From Gemmatimonadota bacterium (lineage in GTDB: Bacteria > Latescibacterota > UBA2968 > UBA8231), in the NCBI GenBank assembly GCA_009845645.1, contig VXZF01000349.1, forward strand, positions 1,063 to 14,685: a stretch of DNA of 13,623 nucleotides. Direction: 5' to 3'. A program made the position numbers and the translations under genes. Positions 6,563 through 13,623 of this stretch are shown piece by piece; within the stretch, counting starts at the first letter, position 1; each line of letters starts with the position of its first letter. The notes under the pieces are model-generated. The model was not told the origin of the DNA. It did no database searches and saw only the letters and a list, made by a program, of their open reading frames with translations.

Positions 6563-8233
6563 CTATTCAGCCGATTCTTTCTTTAACAAAGCCGGCTCCA
6601 CGATGATCGTTTTCTCGCGGCGCAACAGCGCCTGCCCGGGTGCGCCGCCACGCGGCTTGGTGACGTGTTTTACCAAGGTGTACGCCACGGAGACCTTTTT
6701 CGCCGTTTTGCCCTTACTCCAATACGCGGCTAAGGCCGCGGTCTCCTCAATAGTCTGCTTGCTGGGGGCCTCCTTGCGGCCTTCACTCCGCAGGACGACG
6801 TGCGAGCCGGCGTATCCCCGGGCGTGAAACCACAGATCGTTTTGCGCGGACATTTTGTGCGTCAGCACGTCGTTTTCCTTGTTGTTGCGCCCGGCCCACA
6901 CCGACCACCCCGTGGACGTCCGATAGCGCCGGGGATGGGCTTGGGATTGTTTGCTTGCCGTTTTGTCGGTACTTGTCACCTTGCTCTCCAACCAGTTCTG
7001 CAGCGCGGCGTTAGATTCCCAAGTACCGGCATCGACCGCACCAATCCAATGCTCGTATTGGGCGCACTGACGCTTGAGTTCGGCCAAGCGCTGCGGCAGG
7101 ACTTGTTGGCGACGCTCGTATTTTTGCGCGGCCTTTAGATAGGATGCGGCGTTTTCTGCCAAGCTGCGGTTTACATCCAAATCAATTCGCAGGGTTGAGT
7201 CCCCCTCTGAATCGAAGAGATCGGCTAGCTCTACTTGCGCGGGCCGACCGGATAACTGCCCTATGTTGGCCCATAGCGCGTGGCCCTTTCGCTTGTACTC
7301 CTCGGCTCGCGCGGCCTCGTCGAGTTCGATCTGCATAGCAGCCAAACGCCGCCGAGCATTTTTCAGCGCTTGGCTTAGTCGCCTGCGGATCTGTTGCTGC
7401 GCCTGCTGTGCTCGACGCTGTACCCGCTCCTTCTGGCACGCCGCCCATATCCCTGCGCTGACCGCGTCAAACCGCTCGTGAGCCCCTTGCAAACGGCGCG
7501 GTTCAAGAGCAGAAAAGTGAAATCGACCCGCCTCTTGCCACACGTAGCTGCGGCCAAACGCCGCGCTGGCGTACGCCTCCGAGGCCGCGGCCCACAAAGC
7601 TGTGGACTGTTCGTCTCCCCCACCCTGCTGACTGCGGAAGGTCAACTCGCGCACCACCGACGCATCCGCTCCGGCCAACCAACGCCTCGCCGCCTTTTCC
7701 AAGACTGCATCAGCACTCGCCAGCCGGTCGCGCCACGCGCTGAGTTCGTCCGTGCCCGGCAGCAGTCGGCCCGATGGCTCGGGTGGTTGGTACGGATTGC
7801 CTACGGGCGACTTGTCCTTGGCTGTTCCCCAGTAGCCCAAAATCTCGTCATCAGCTTGGCGATGGAGAACAAATCGCACTTTGTTAGGAATGAGTTCGCA
7901 CACTAAGACGCCAAAGCTCGGGCGGCCTTCGCGGTCTCGGCGCTCTAAGCGCAAGCGCAAGATGCGCTCGCGGCGCTCGGTCTCGACGGCCACGATCCGC
8001 GCTCGCACCAAGTACTTTTCCGGACCATCGCCCGCTCGCCAAGACCGCGGCCAAGCCTCGTGCCGCAGACAGATCAAGCCCTCCCGGCCGCTCACACCGT
8101 ACAACCAATCGCCCTCGTCAACCGCAAAGGCGAGTTCCGTAGGCTGGGCATAGACCCGCTCGATGACCGCCCCTTGCAGGTGTCCCTGTAGCTCCTGTGC
8201 GAGAGCTTGAATGGTGAAGTAATCAAACGCCAT
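6563..8233 (-). CDS. rqcH: NFACT family protein (RqcH/Rqc2-like ribosome quality control factor)
   Basis: NFACT proteins bind obstructed 50S subunits carrying nascent peptide-tRNA; bacterial RqcH recruits tRNA-Ala to add C-terminal alanine tails that mark stalled peptides for degradation. The 556-residue protein starts with an NFACT-N-like region (MAFDYFTIQALAQELQGHL; IERVYAQPTELAFAV). Long Arg/Gln-rich helices at about 265-315 and 365-400 form the coiled-coil part, with YKRKGHALWANIGQL (313-327) between. The NFACT-R (DUF814) domain at about 436-546 is well conserved (GRNNKENDVLTHKMS, NDLWFHARGYAGSHVVLR, VTKPRGGAPGQALL). The N-terminal domain is more divergent: the family Asp-Arg pair appears as Glu89-Arg90. 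Older names are FbpA or fibronectin-binding protein. The ATG at 8233 directly follows the valS TAG with no gap and no Shine-Dalgarno, so translational coupling is likely. The family call is firm; alanine tailing is inferred. Confidence 0.92.
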   Translation of the reverse strand: MAFDYFTIQALAQELQGHLQGAVIERVYAQPTELAFAVDEGDWLYGVSGREGLICLRHEAWPRSWRAGDGPEKYLVRARIVAVETERRERILRLRLERRDREGRPSFGVLVCELIPNKVRFVLHRQADDEILGYWGTAKDKSPVGNPYQPPEPSGRLLPGTDELSAWRDRLASADAVLEKAARRWLAGADASVVRELTFRSQQGGGDEQSTALWAAASEAYASAAFGRSYVWQEAGRFHFSALEPRRLQGAHERFDAVSAGIWAACQKERVQRRAQQAQQQIRRRLSQALKNARRRLAAMQIELDEAARAEEYKRKGHALWANIGQLSGRPAQVELADLFDSEGDSTLRIDLDVNRSLAENAASYLKAAQKYERRQQVLPQRLAELKRQCAQYEHWIGAVDAGTWESNAALQNWLESKVTSTDKTASKQSQAHPRRYRTSTGWSVWAGRNNKENDVLTHKMSAQNDLWFHARGYAGSHVVLRSEGRKEAPSKQTIEETAALAAYWSKGKTAKKVSVAYTLVKHVTKPRGGAPGQALLRREKTIIVEPALLKKESAE

Positions 8234-10993
8234 CTAGGCTTCGACGAGTTTGAGGCTGGCGCTTAGCTTCTCCTGAGTGGCGCGGTATTCGGCTTGGCGT
8301 TGGCGCTCCTGTGCGACGATTGCGGGCGGCGCTTTGGTCAGGAAGCGGTCATTGGCCAGTTTGGCGTCTAGGCCCTTGAGCAGGCCGTCCATCTTTTGAA
8401 TTTCCCTTTTGAGACGCTGCCGCTCTGCGTCTAGATCGATCAACCCCTCTAAGGGCACGAAAATTTCAGCCCCCGCCGTCATCGCGCTACCCGAAGCTGG
8501 CGGCCGGACGAGCCCTTGGCCGACTTGCACGGATTCGGCCCGGGTCAACAGCGAGATGTAGGGGATGGCTTGGCGTAGGGTCTGTTCGACCTCGTCCGAG
8601 ACAACCGAAATCAAGACCTCAACTTTGCGGCCCGGTGGAACATTCATCTCGCCGCGAATGATCCGCACCCCGGTCACCACCTCTTGCAAACACTGCATTT
8701 GCTCTTCGGCCTCCTGGTCTATCAGCGCGTCATCGCACTTCGGCCAATCCGCGACCATGATGCTGTTAGCCGACAAGCCGTGGGGCAGGGCCTGCCACAG
8801 GGTCTCGGTGATAAAGGGCATAATGGGGTGCAACAGCCGCAGGGCAGTTTCGAGCACGCGCACGAGATGCTCTTGGGCCACGCGCCGCTCTTGGGGATCG
8901 CCTCCCTGCAAGCGCACCTTGGCCAATTCGAGGTACCAATCGCAATAATCGCGCCAGACGAAGTCGTAGATCGCCCGCGTCAGGTCGCTGAAGCGATAGG
9001 ATTGCATGGCCTCGGTCATCTCGCGCACGGCCACCTGCAATCGGCTCCAGATCCAGCGGTCGGCCAATTCGCTGCGCTCGCAGGGGCCGGGCTCGTATCC
9101 GTCGATGTTCATCAGCACGAAGCGGGTCGCATTCCACAGCTTGTTGCCAAAGTTGCGACCGGCCTCCGCGCTGGCCGAAGCCTGCACTTGGTTGTTCTCG
9201 ACTGCGGCATCGAAGCGCACGTCTTGGACGGCTCCGGCCTGCGCCAACAGACAGTAGCGCGTCGCATCCGCGCCGTAGCGTGCCACCAAGTCGAGTGGGT
9301 TGAGGCCCGTGCCCAAGCTCTTGCTCATGCGGCGACCGTCTTGGGTCAGAATGGTCGGGTGGACCAGCACCGTCTTAAAGGGAATCTGCTCTACGAACTC
9401 TAGTGAAGTCATGGCCATCCGCAAAACCCACAGATAGAGAATGTCGCGGGCCGTGATCATCAAATCCGTGGGATAAAAGTACTCCAGCGCATCGCGTCTG
9501 TGTGGCCAACCGAGGGTGGCAAATGGCCACAGCGCGGAAGAAAACCACGTGTCGAGCACATCTGGGTCTTGCACCCAATCTTGGCTACCGCATTCGGGAC
9601 AGGCCTCTGGCTTAGCCACACTAACCACGGGCTTGGCCCCAGCCGCCACCGAAACCCTGAAGTTGCCCTCTCGCAGGGCTTGCTCCCGGTCCAAGTTGCC
9701 CATGGCGCTCAGCCCATCGGCGCTGCAATGGGTGCAATACCAAGCGGGAATGCGATGCCCCCACCAGATCTGTCGCGACAAAGCCCAATCGCGTATTTGG
9801 TCCAACCACTCGATGGCATAGTGGCGGAAGCGGTCAGGCGCGTATTGGATATCCTGCTGCATGAGCACGGGCCGCACCTTGGCCGCTATCTCCTTCATGT
9901 TCATAAACCACTGCTCCATCGGCAGGGGTTCGACGACTGTGCCGCACTTGTCGTGGTGCGGTACGGCGTGTTCGTGATTCTCTATTTTTGCCAGTAGCCC
10001 TTCGGCTTCCAACGCAGCCACCACGGCCTCGCGAGCTGCGTAGCGATCCAACCCCTCAAAACGGCCGGCTGCCTCGGTCATAACCCCGTCAAAGCCAATG
10101 ACTTGGATTTGTGCTAGGTCGTGGCGCAACCCTAGCTCGTAGTCATTGGGATCGTGGGCTGGAGTAACTTTGACCGCCCCGCTGCCCAGTTCGGGATCGG
10201 CGTATTCATCGGCTACGATGGGAATAACTCTACCTGTCAGCGGCAGTTCGACTTGCAGACCAATGGCTTCGCGCCAGCGGTCGTCGTTGGGATGGACGGC
10301 CACGGCCGTGTCCCCGAGCATCGTCTCTGGTCGCGTGGTGGCGACCACGACTTGCAGCGCGCCGTCTTGGGCCGGGTAGCGAATGTGCCATAAGTGGCCA
10401 GCGACTTCGCGCTCTTCGGTCTCTAGGTCGGAAATGACGGTGCGGCACTGCGGGCACCAGTTAATCATCCGGGTTCCGCGGTAAATCCACCCTTTTTCCG
10501 CAAAATGCTCGAAAGCCTGCAATACGGCCTCGACGTACTCCTCGTCGAGTGTGAACCGCTCCCAGCGCCAATCGTAGCTGGACCCGAGTTGGCGCAATTG
10601 GCGATAGATGGCATCCCCGTATTTTTCCTTCCACTGCCAAATCCGGTCGAGCATGGCGTCGCGCCCCAAGTCGTAGCGATTCTTGCCCTCAACTTCTAAA
10701 AGCTCCTGCTCGACCTTCATCTGGGTGGCAATGCCCGCGTGATCCGTGCCCGGCAGACAGAGCGTCTCAAAGCCCTGCATCCGCTTCCACCGCACCACCA
10801 AGTCGTGGATGGCGTGTTGAATCGCGTGGCCCATGTGCAGCTCGCCCGTCACGTTGGGCGGAGGAATTACTATGCTGTAAGGAGGCTTGTCCGGGTTGAT
10901 CTCCGCGTTAAAGTGGCCGTTTCTCTCCCAGAAATCGTACCATTTTTTTTCAATCGCCACGGGATCGTACGTCTTGGCCAATTCTTTCGTCAT
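8234..10993 (-). CDS. valS: Valyl-tRNA synthetase
   Basis: ValRS charges tRNA-Val and hydrolyses mischarged Thr-tRNA. The 919-residue class I enzyme shows PPPNVTGELHMGHA with the HIGH-type motif HMGH at 53-56, INWCPQCRTVISDLE (177-191), and the editing-domain segment TTRPETMLGDTAVAVHP (219-235). CxxC pairs in WYCTHC and CPECGS suggest a zinc site in the catalytic region. The KMSKS-type loop is RMSKS at 555-559, and a C-terminal coiled coil spans about 855-919 (LDAERQRLKREIQKMDGLLK). Length is typical of the family. The start ATG at 10993 has an AAGGA Shine-Dalgarno 6 bases upstream. It is first in valS-rqcH-miaA and has a good promoter. The leader is only about 35-40 bases, so there is no room for a T-box. 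Confidence 0.98.
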   Translation of the reverse strand: MTKELAKTYDPVAIEKKWYDFWERNGHFNAEINPDKPPYSIVIPPPNVTGELHMGHAIQHAIHDLVVRWKRMQGFETLCLPGTDHAGIATQMKVEQELLEVEGKNRYDLGRDAMLDRIWQWKEKYGDAIYRQLRQLGSSYDWRWERFTLDEEYVEAVLQAFEHFAEKGWIYRGTRMINWCPQCRTVISDLETEEREVAGHLWHIRYPAQDGALQVVVATTRPETMLGDTAVAVHPNDDRWREAIGLQVELPLTGRVIPIVADEYADPELGSGAVKVTPAHDPNDYELGLRHDLAQIQVIGFDGVMTEAAGRFEGLDRYAAREAVVAALEAEGLLAKIENHEHAVPHHDKCGTVVEPLPMEQWFMNMKEIAAKVRPVLMQQDIQYAPDRFRHYAIEWLDQIRDWALSRQIWWGHRIPAWYCTHCSADGLSAMGNLDREQALREGNFRVSVAAGAKPVVSVAKPEACPECGSQDWVQDPDVLDTWFSSALWPFATLGWPHRRDALEYFYPTDLMITARDILYLWVLRMAMTSLEFVEQIPFKTVLVHPTILTQDGRRMSKSLGTGLNPLDLVARYGADATRYCLLAQAGAVQDVRFDAAVENNQVQASASAEAGRNFGNKLWNATRFVLMNIDGYEPGPCERSELADRWIWSRLQVAVREMTEAMQSYRFSDLTRAIYDFVWRDYCDWYLELAKVRLQGGDPQERRVAQEHLVRVLETALRLLHPIMPFITETLWQALPHGLSANSIMVADWPKCDDALIDQEAEEQMQCLQEVVTGVRIIRGEMNVPPGRKVEVLISVVSDEVEQTLRQAIPYISLLTRAESVQVGQGLVRPPASGSAMTAGAEIFVPLEGLIDLDAERQRLKREIQKMDGLLKGLDAKLANDRFLTKAPPAIVAQERQRQAEYRATQEKLSASLKLVEA

Positions 10994-11036
10994 ACCGCGT
11001 CCTTATCCTTGTGTTTAATATGAAGGTTAAACTAAA

Positions 11037-11064
11037 AATATAACCCTTTCCCCTGACCTGACAA
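11037..11064 (-). promoter_or_regulatory. Sigma70-type promoter for valS-rqcH-miaA
   Basis: On the minus strand TTGTCA (11064-11059) and TATATT (11042-11037) are separated by 16 bases, each matching the consensus at five of six positions. Initiation near 11030 would give a leader of about 37 bases carrying the AAGGA site before valS. Confidence 0.7.
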
Positions 11065-11066
11065 TT

Positions 11067-11094
11067 TTGCTCGCCGGGCTTGGCTGTCTATTTT
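11067..11094 (+). promoter_or_regulatory. Candidate promoter for murQ
   Basis: TTGCTC (11067-11072) and TATTTT (11089-11094) with a 16-base spacer, pointing to murQ. The match is moderate (four of six in each hexamer). It would be back to back with the valS promoter, with the -35 elements only 2 bases apart, so polymerases could compete. Confidence 0.35.
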
Positions 11095-11130
11095 GTGTCC
11101 AGTTCATTTCACCTGTACCAGAGATTCAAT

Positions 11131-12057
11131 ATGGGCAATTGGTCCAAGCTACAAACCGAACAGCGCAATCCAGCCACTGAGTGCATCGACGAAGTCTCGA
11201 CGCTAGAGATGCTGGCGATCATCAATCGAGAAGACGCCCTCGTGCCAACCGCGGTCGCCACGCAACTGGCCCCTATCGCCGAGGCGGTTGACTTGGTAGC
11301 CAGTCAGCTTGGGAACGGAGGCCGCCTGTTCTACCTCGGTGCGGGTACCAGCGGTCGACTCGGCGTATTGGATGCGGCTGAATGTCCCCCCACCTTTGGC
11401 GTAGCCCCCCAGTTGGTGCAGGGCCTAATCGCCGGCGGACTAGCTGCCCTGTACCAAGCCGTAGAAGGTGCGGAAGACAGTCGCGAGGTTGCACTTAACG
11501 AATTGGCCCAGCGAGGCTTGGGGCCGGCCGATGTGGTCATGGGCATTGCCGCCAGCGGCGTAACCCCTTTCGTTATCAGCGGCATGGAGTACGCAGCGCA
11601 GCGGGGTTGTCCGACGATCTTTTTTACGTGTAGCCCCACAGCCGCCGAGTCCGTTGCCGCGTCCATCAAGATCGTCCCCGAGGTCGGCCCGGAAGTCATT
11701 ACTGGATCAACGCGGATGAAGGCTGGAACAGCGACCAAGCTGGTGCTCAACATGATCAGCACCGGCGCAATGGTGAAATTGGGCAAGACCTACGGCAACC
11801 TCATGGTCGATCTCCAACCCACCAATGCCAAGCTGCGCGACCGCGCTGAGCGCATATTTGCGACGCTGACCGGGGCCTCGCCGCAAGTGGCCACCGCCCG
11901 GCTGCAAGCGGCTGAAGGAGGCTTGAAACTGGCGATAGTCATGGAGTTGTGCCAACTAGATCGCGCCCAAGCACAGCATCTTCTCGACACCTGCGGCGGG
12001 AGCGTCAAGGCCGCCACCCTCGCCACTGGAGCATCCCCTTGCAATACGCAAACCTAG
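11131..12057 (+). CDS. murQ: N-acetylmuramic acid 6-phosphate etherase
   Basis: MurQ cleaves the lactyl ether of MurNAc-6-phosphate to GlcNAc-6-phosphate and D-lactate, in recycling or uptake of cell-wall sugar. The 308-residue protein has TEQRNPATECIDEVSTLEML (9-28) and the SIS-fold segment FYLGAGTSGRLGVLDAAECP (67-86), which includes catalytic Glu84. Glu115 lies in AVEGAEDS, GIAASGVTPFV spans 138-148, and STRMKAGTATKLVLNM follows near 195-210. Both glutamates correspond to the E. coli acid/base residues. An upstream TTG at 11080 would add 17 residues unlike the family, so ATG at 11131, just before the conserved TEQRNP block, is chosen; its Shine-Dalgarno is weak. No phosphotransferase permease (murP), AnmK kinase or MurR regulator is visible, so the source of substrate is open. 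It overlaps the next gene by 19 bases. Confidence 0.95.
   Translation: MGNWSKLQTEQRNPATECIDEVSTLEMLAIINREDALVPTAVATQLAPIAEAVDLVASQLGNGGRLFYLGAGTSGRLGVLDAAECPPTFGVAPQLVQGLIAGGLAALYQAVEGAEDSREVALNELAQRGLGPADVVMGIAASGVTPFVISGMEYAAQRGCPTIFFTCSPTAAESVAASIKIVPEVGPEVITGSTRMKAGTATKLVLNMISTGAMVKLGKTYGNLMVDLQPTNAKLRDRAERIFATLTGASPQVATARLQAAEGGLKLAIVMELCQLDRAQAQHLLDTCGGSVKAATLATGASPCNTQT
12027..12031 (+). promoter_or_regulatory. Ribosome binding site deciding the TTG start of the aldo/keto reductase
   Basis: TGGAG lies inside the end of murQ, 7 bases before TTG at 12039. The next N-terminal residues (QYANLGRT) are those expected at the start of an aldo/keto reductase. Confidence 0.5.
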
Positions 12058-12983
12058 GCCGCACGAACTTGCGCCTGTCCGTCTTGGGTCTTGGCACCGT
12101 GCAATTGGGCATAGCGTATGGCTGGGATCAACAGCCGCCGCCGCCGGATGACCGCGTGATTAAGTTGATCCGCCGCGCCTTGGAGCTAGGCATCAACTAC
12201 ATCGACACGGCCGCGGAGTACGGCCGCAGTGAAAGTCTCGTGGGCCGTGCGTGTGCTGGACTGACGGGTCGGCCCGTGATTGCCACCAAGCTCTCCATCC
12301 GAGATGCCGATAACGCAGGGCTGTTGACCGGGCAGGCGCTGCGTCAGTCCGTCGAGCAGTCGCTGCGCCAGAGCTTGCAGAGGCTCGGCGTCGATGTGCT
12401 CGAACTTGTGCAGCTACACAGTCTCGACACGCGCTTTGCAACCCCGGAACTATTGGACCTGCTAGCGCAGTACTGTCAACGCGGCTGGGTGCGCTATTGG
12501 GGCGTTACCACGTACGGAGAAGAGGCACCGCTCGACGCCTTAGATCATCCCGAGCTAATTCGTGCGCTGCAAATACCCTATAGCGCGCTCGACCGCCGGA
12601 TGGAACGCGAGGTGATTCCCCGCGCCCAAGCACAGGGTACGGGCGTCTTCCTGCGCTCGATCTTCCTCCAAGGCGTCCTGTCGCATCGGCTCGACTCGCT
12701 CCCGGCCGCGCTCAACGGTCTGTCCCCTTTGGCCGCTCCCCTGCTGCGGCTAGCACAGGACGCAGGCATGGACCTAGCCGAACTGGCTTTGCGCTTTGCC
12801 GCCTTTGCTTCCGGCGCTCATTCAGCTATTTTCGGCACCACGAACGTCTCCGAACTCGAAGCCAATATCCGCGCAGTCGAGGCCGGTCCTCTACCGCCCG
12901 ATTTAGTGGCAGCCGTGCGCGCAATCGAGGTCGAGGATTCAGCCCTGCTCAACCCCGGCAACTGGAGGTTATCTACGCCGTGA
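12039..12983 (+). CDS. Aldo/keto reductase
   Basis: An NAD(P)H-dependent (alpha/beta)8-barrel oxidoreductase of 314 residues. The N-terminus MQYANLGRTNLRLSVLGLGT is typical. The catalytic tetrad is complete: Asp56 and Tyr61 in YIDTAAEYG, Lys84 in VIATKLS, and His127 in LELVQLHSLD. A cofactor-binding C-terminal segment is present (SAIFGTTNVSELEAN, about 262-276). The frame is open back to 11949, but those extra residues would be Arg-rich and inside murQ, so TTG at 12039 is chosen with a TGGAG site. It overlaps murQ by 19 bases and the next gene by 4, so it is probably part of the same transcript. The substrate cannot be read from sequence. Sugar aldehydes or lactones are likely for relatives such as L-galactose or aldose dehydrogenases, and similar proteins also occur in polysaccharide gene sets. 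Confidence 0.9.
   Translation: MQYANLGRTNLRLSVLGLGTVQLGIAYGWDQQPPPPDDRVIKLIRRALELGINYIDTAAEYGRSESLVGRACAGLTGRPVIATKLSIRDADNAGLLTGQALRQSVEQSLRQSLQRLGVDVLELVQLHSLDTRFATPELLDLLAQYCQRGWVRYWGVTTYGEEAPLDALDHPELIRALQIPYSALDRRMEREVIPRAQAQGTGVFLRSIFLQGVLSHRLDSLPAALNGLSPLAAPLLRLAQDAGMDLAELALRFAAFASGAHSAIFGTTNVSELEANIRAVEAGPLPPDLVAAVRAIEVEDSALLNPGNWRLSTP
12964..12968 (+). promoter_or_regulatory. Shine-Dalgarno for the PLP enzyme gene
   Basis: GGAGG lies 11 bases before the GTG at 12980, within the last codons of the aldo/keto reductase gene. It supports GTG as start; the nearby ATG at 12984 is in another frame that stops at once. Confidence 0.6.
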
Positions 12984-13623
12984 ATGACCCCACACCTGGC
13001 CAATCCCTAGACGACTTAGAAACCCCGGTGCTGCTGCTCGATCTCGACCGCTTTGAGTCCAATGTGCAGCACATGGCCGCGTATTGCCGCGACAATGGCA
13101 AAGAATGGCGGCCCCACAGCAAGGCACACAAATCCCCGGCCATAGCCCACATCGAGCTGGCCAACGGGGCCTGCGGCATCACCTGCGCCAAATTGAGCGA
13201 AGCCGAGTGGATGGTCGCGCATGGCGTATCCTCCATCCTGCTGGCCAACCAGATCGTCAGCCCGGTGAAATTCGCCGCCTTAGCCCGCCTGCAACACCAA
13301 GCCGAAGTCATTGCCGCAGTCGATAATATCGCCGTCGTCGAACCGATGGCCGCCGCAGCCATCGACGAGGGCGTCCGCATCCCCGTGGTCGTGGAGATCG
13401 ACATTGGCATGAAGCGGGTCGGCGTGGAGCCTGGCCCCCCTCTCCTCGCCTTGTCCAAGGCTATTAGCGACCAACCTGGGCTGGCGTTCAAGGGCCTGAT
13501 GGGCTACGAGGGCCACGTGCTCGACTGTTGGCCACTGCCGGCTAAGAAAAAGGCCTGTTACCAAGCACTGGATATATTAGTAGAATCTCGTAACTTACTG
13601 GAAGACAATGGGCTACAGATAGA
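12980..13623 (+). CDS. D-threonine aldolase / D-serine dehydratase-like PLP enzyme, 5' part
   Basis: A fold-type III PLP enzyme (alanine racemase N-terminal barrel) cut by the right edge after 214 codons. It opens with DDLETPVLLLDLDRFESNV (11-29), the usual entry strand. The PLP lysine motif RPHSKAHKS (44-52) follows, with Lys48 the probable Schiff-base residue. VEIDIGMKRVGV (138-149) and GLMGYEGHV (172-180) match the DSD1/D-threonine aldolase group. The C-terminal half, which carries the metal-binding His/Cys residues that separate aldolase from dehydratase, is outside the window, so the reaction is undecided. The GTG start overlaps the aldo/keto reductase stop as GTGA, with GGAGG upstream. 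With murQ and the reductase it suggests a small catabolic operon, possibly for amino sugar or D-amino acid products, but this is inference. Confidence 0.88.
   Translation, partial: MNDPTPGQSLDDLETPVLLLDLDRFESNVQHMAAYCRDNGKEWRPHSKAHKSPAIAHIELANGACGITCAKLSEAEWMVAHGVSSILLANQIVSPVKFAALARLQHQAEVIAAVDNIAVVEPMAAAAIDEGVRIPVVVEIDIGMKRVGVEPGPPLLALSKAISDQPGLAFKGLMGYEGHVLDCWPLPAKKKACYQALDILVESRNLLEDNGLQI

Noticed and set aside
8684..9403. Plus-strand open frame (239 codons) opposite valS
   Set aside because: It is antisense to a clearly conserved ValRS region, with no recognisable domain and no ribosome binding site.
10994..11036. T-box or other riboswitch in the valS leader
   Set aside because: The predicted leader is under 45 bases with no conserved T-box sequence and no terminator hairpin.
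11080..11130. TTG start for murQ adding 17 residues
   Set aside because: It would overlap the candidate murQ -10 region and is unlike MurQ N-termini, which begin near the TEQRNP block.
11964..12634. Short repeated stretch near 11963 (murQ) and 12621 (reductase)
   Set aside because: About 15 shared bases coding common Arg-Ala-Gln-Ala type helices; too short and without context to be a real repeat.

Overview
The window is a bacterial chromosomal segment made almost entirely of translation and ribosome-biogenesis genes, with a short catabolic-looking gene set at the right end. Base composition is moderately GC-rich and even throughout, and genes are tightly packed with stop/start overlaps (GTGA, ATGA, TAG-ATG). 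I see no transposase, integrase, phage gene, CRISPR array or other sign of recent transfer. The gene content (rimP-nusA-infB, der beside a PDZ/radical SAM/DUF512 gene, a short MerR regulator, an NFACT protein) is bacterial but does not fix a phylum. An uncultivated Gram-negative-type lineage is a reasonable guess, no more.

Positions 1-10993 are all on the minus strand and form three transcription blocks. Read in their direction of transcription: (a) valS - NFACT/rqcH - miaA, driven by a good sigma70-type promoter at 11037-11064, followed by tRNA-Gly(CCC) with its own promoter inside the end of miaA and a strong intrinsic terminator; (b) a PDZ-radical SAM-DUF512 protein, the GTPase Der and a small MerR regulator, joined by 4-base overlaps and closed by an intrinsic terminator at 2111-2135; (c) rimP - nusA - infB, the classic operon, with infB running off the left edge.

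Positions 11131-13623 are on the plus strand and divergent from valS: murQ (MurNAc-6-phosphate etherase), an aldo/keto reductase that starts inside the end of murQ, and a D-threonine aldolase/D-serine dehydratase-like PLP enzyme cut by the right edge. These overlap or abut and are probably co-transcribed.

The most interesting points are local. rimP has no ATG/GTG/TTG at its proper N-terminus and seems to start at an AUU codon behind a strong Shine-Dalgarno. The terminator of the upstream gene block sits between the rimP promoter candidates and that start. The tRNA-Gly promoter overlaps the miaA stop codon. The NFACT protein is divergent in its N-terminal tRNA-binding region. I found no clearly new multi-gene system. 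The longest intergenic stretches (about 145, 137 and 116 bases) are accounted for by promoters, terminators and the tRNA.
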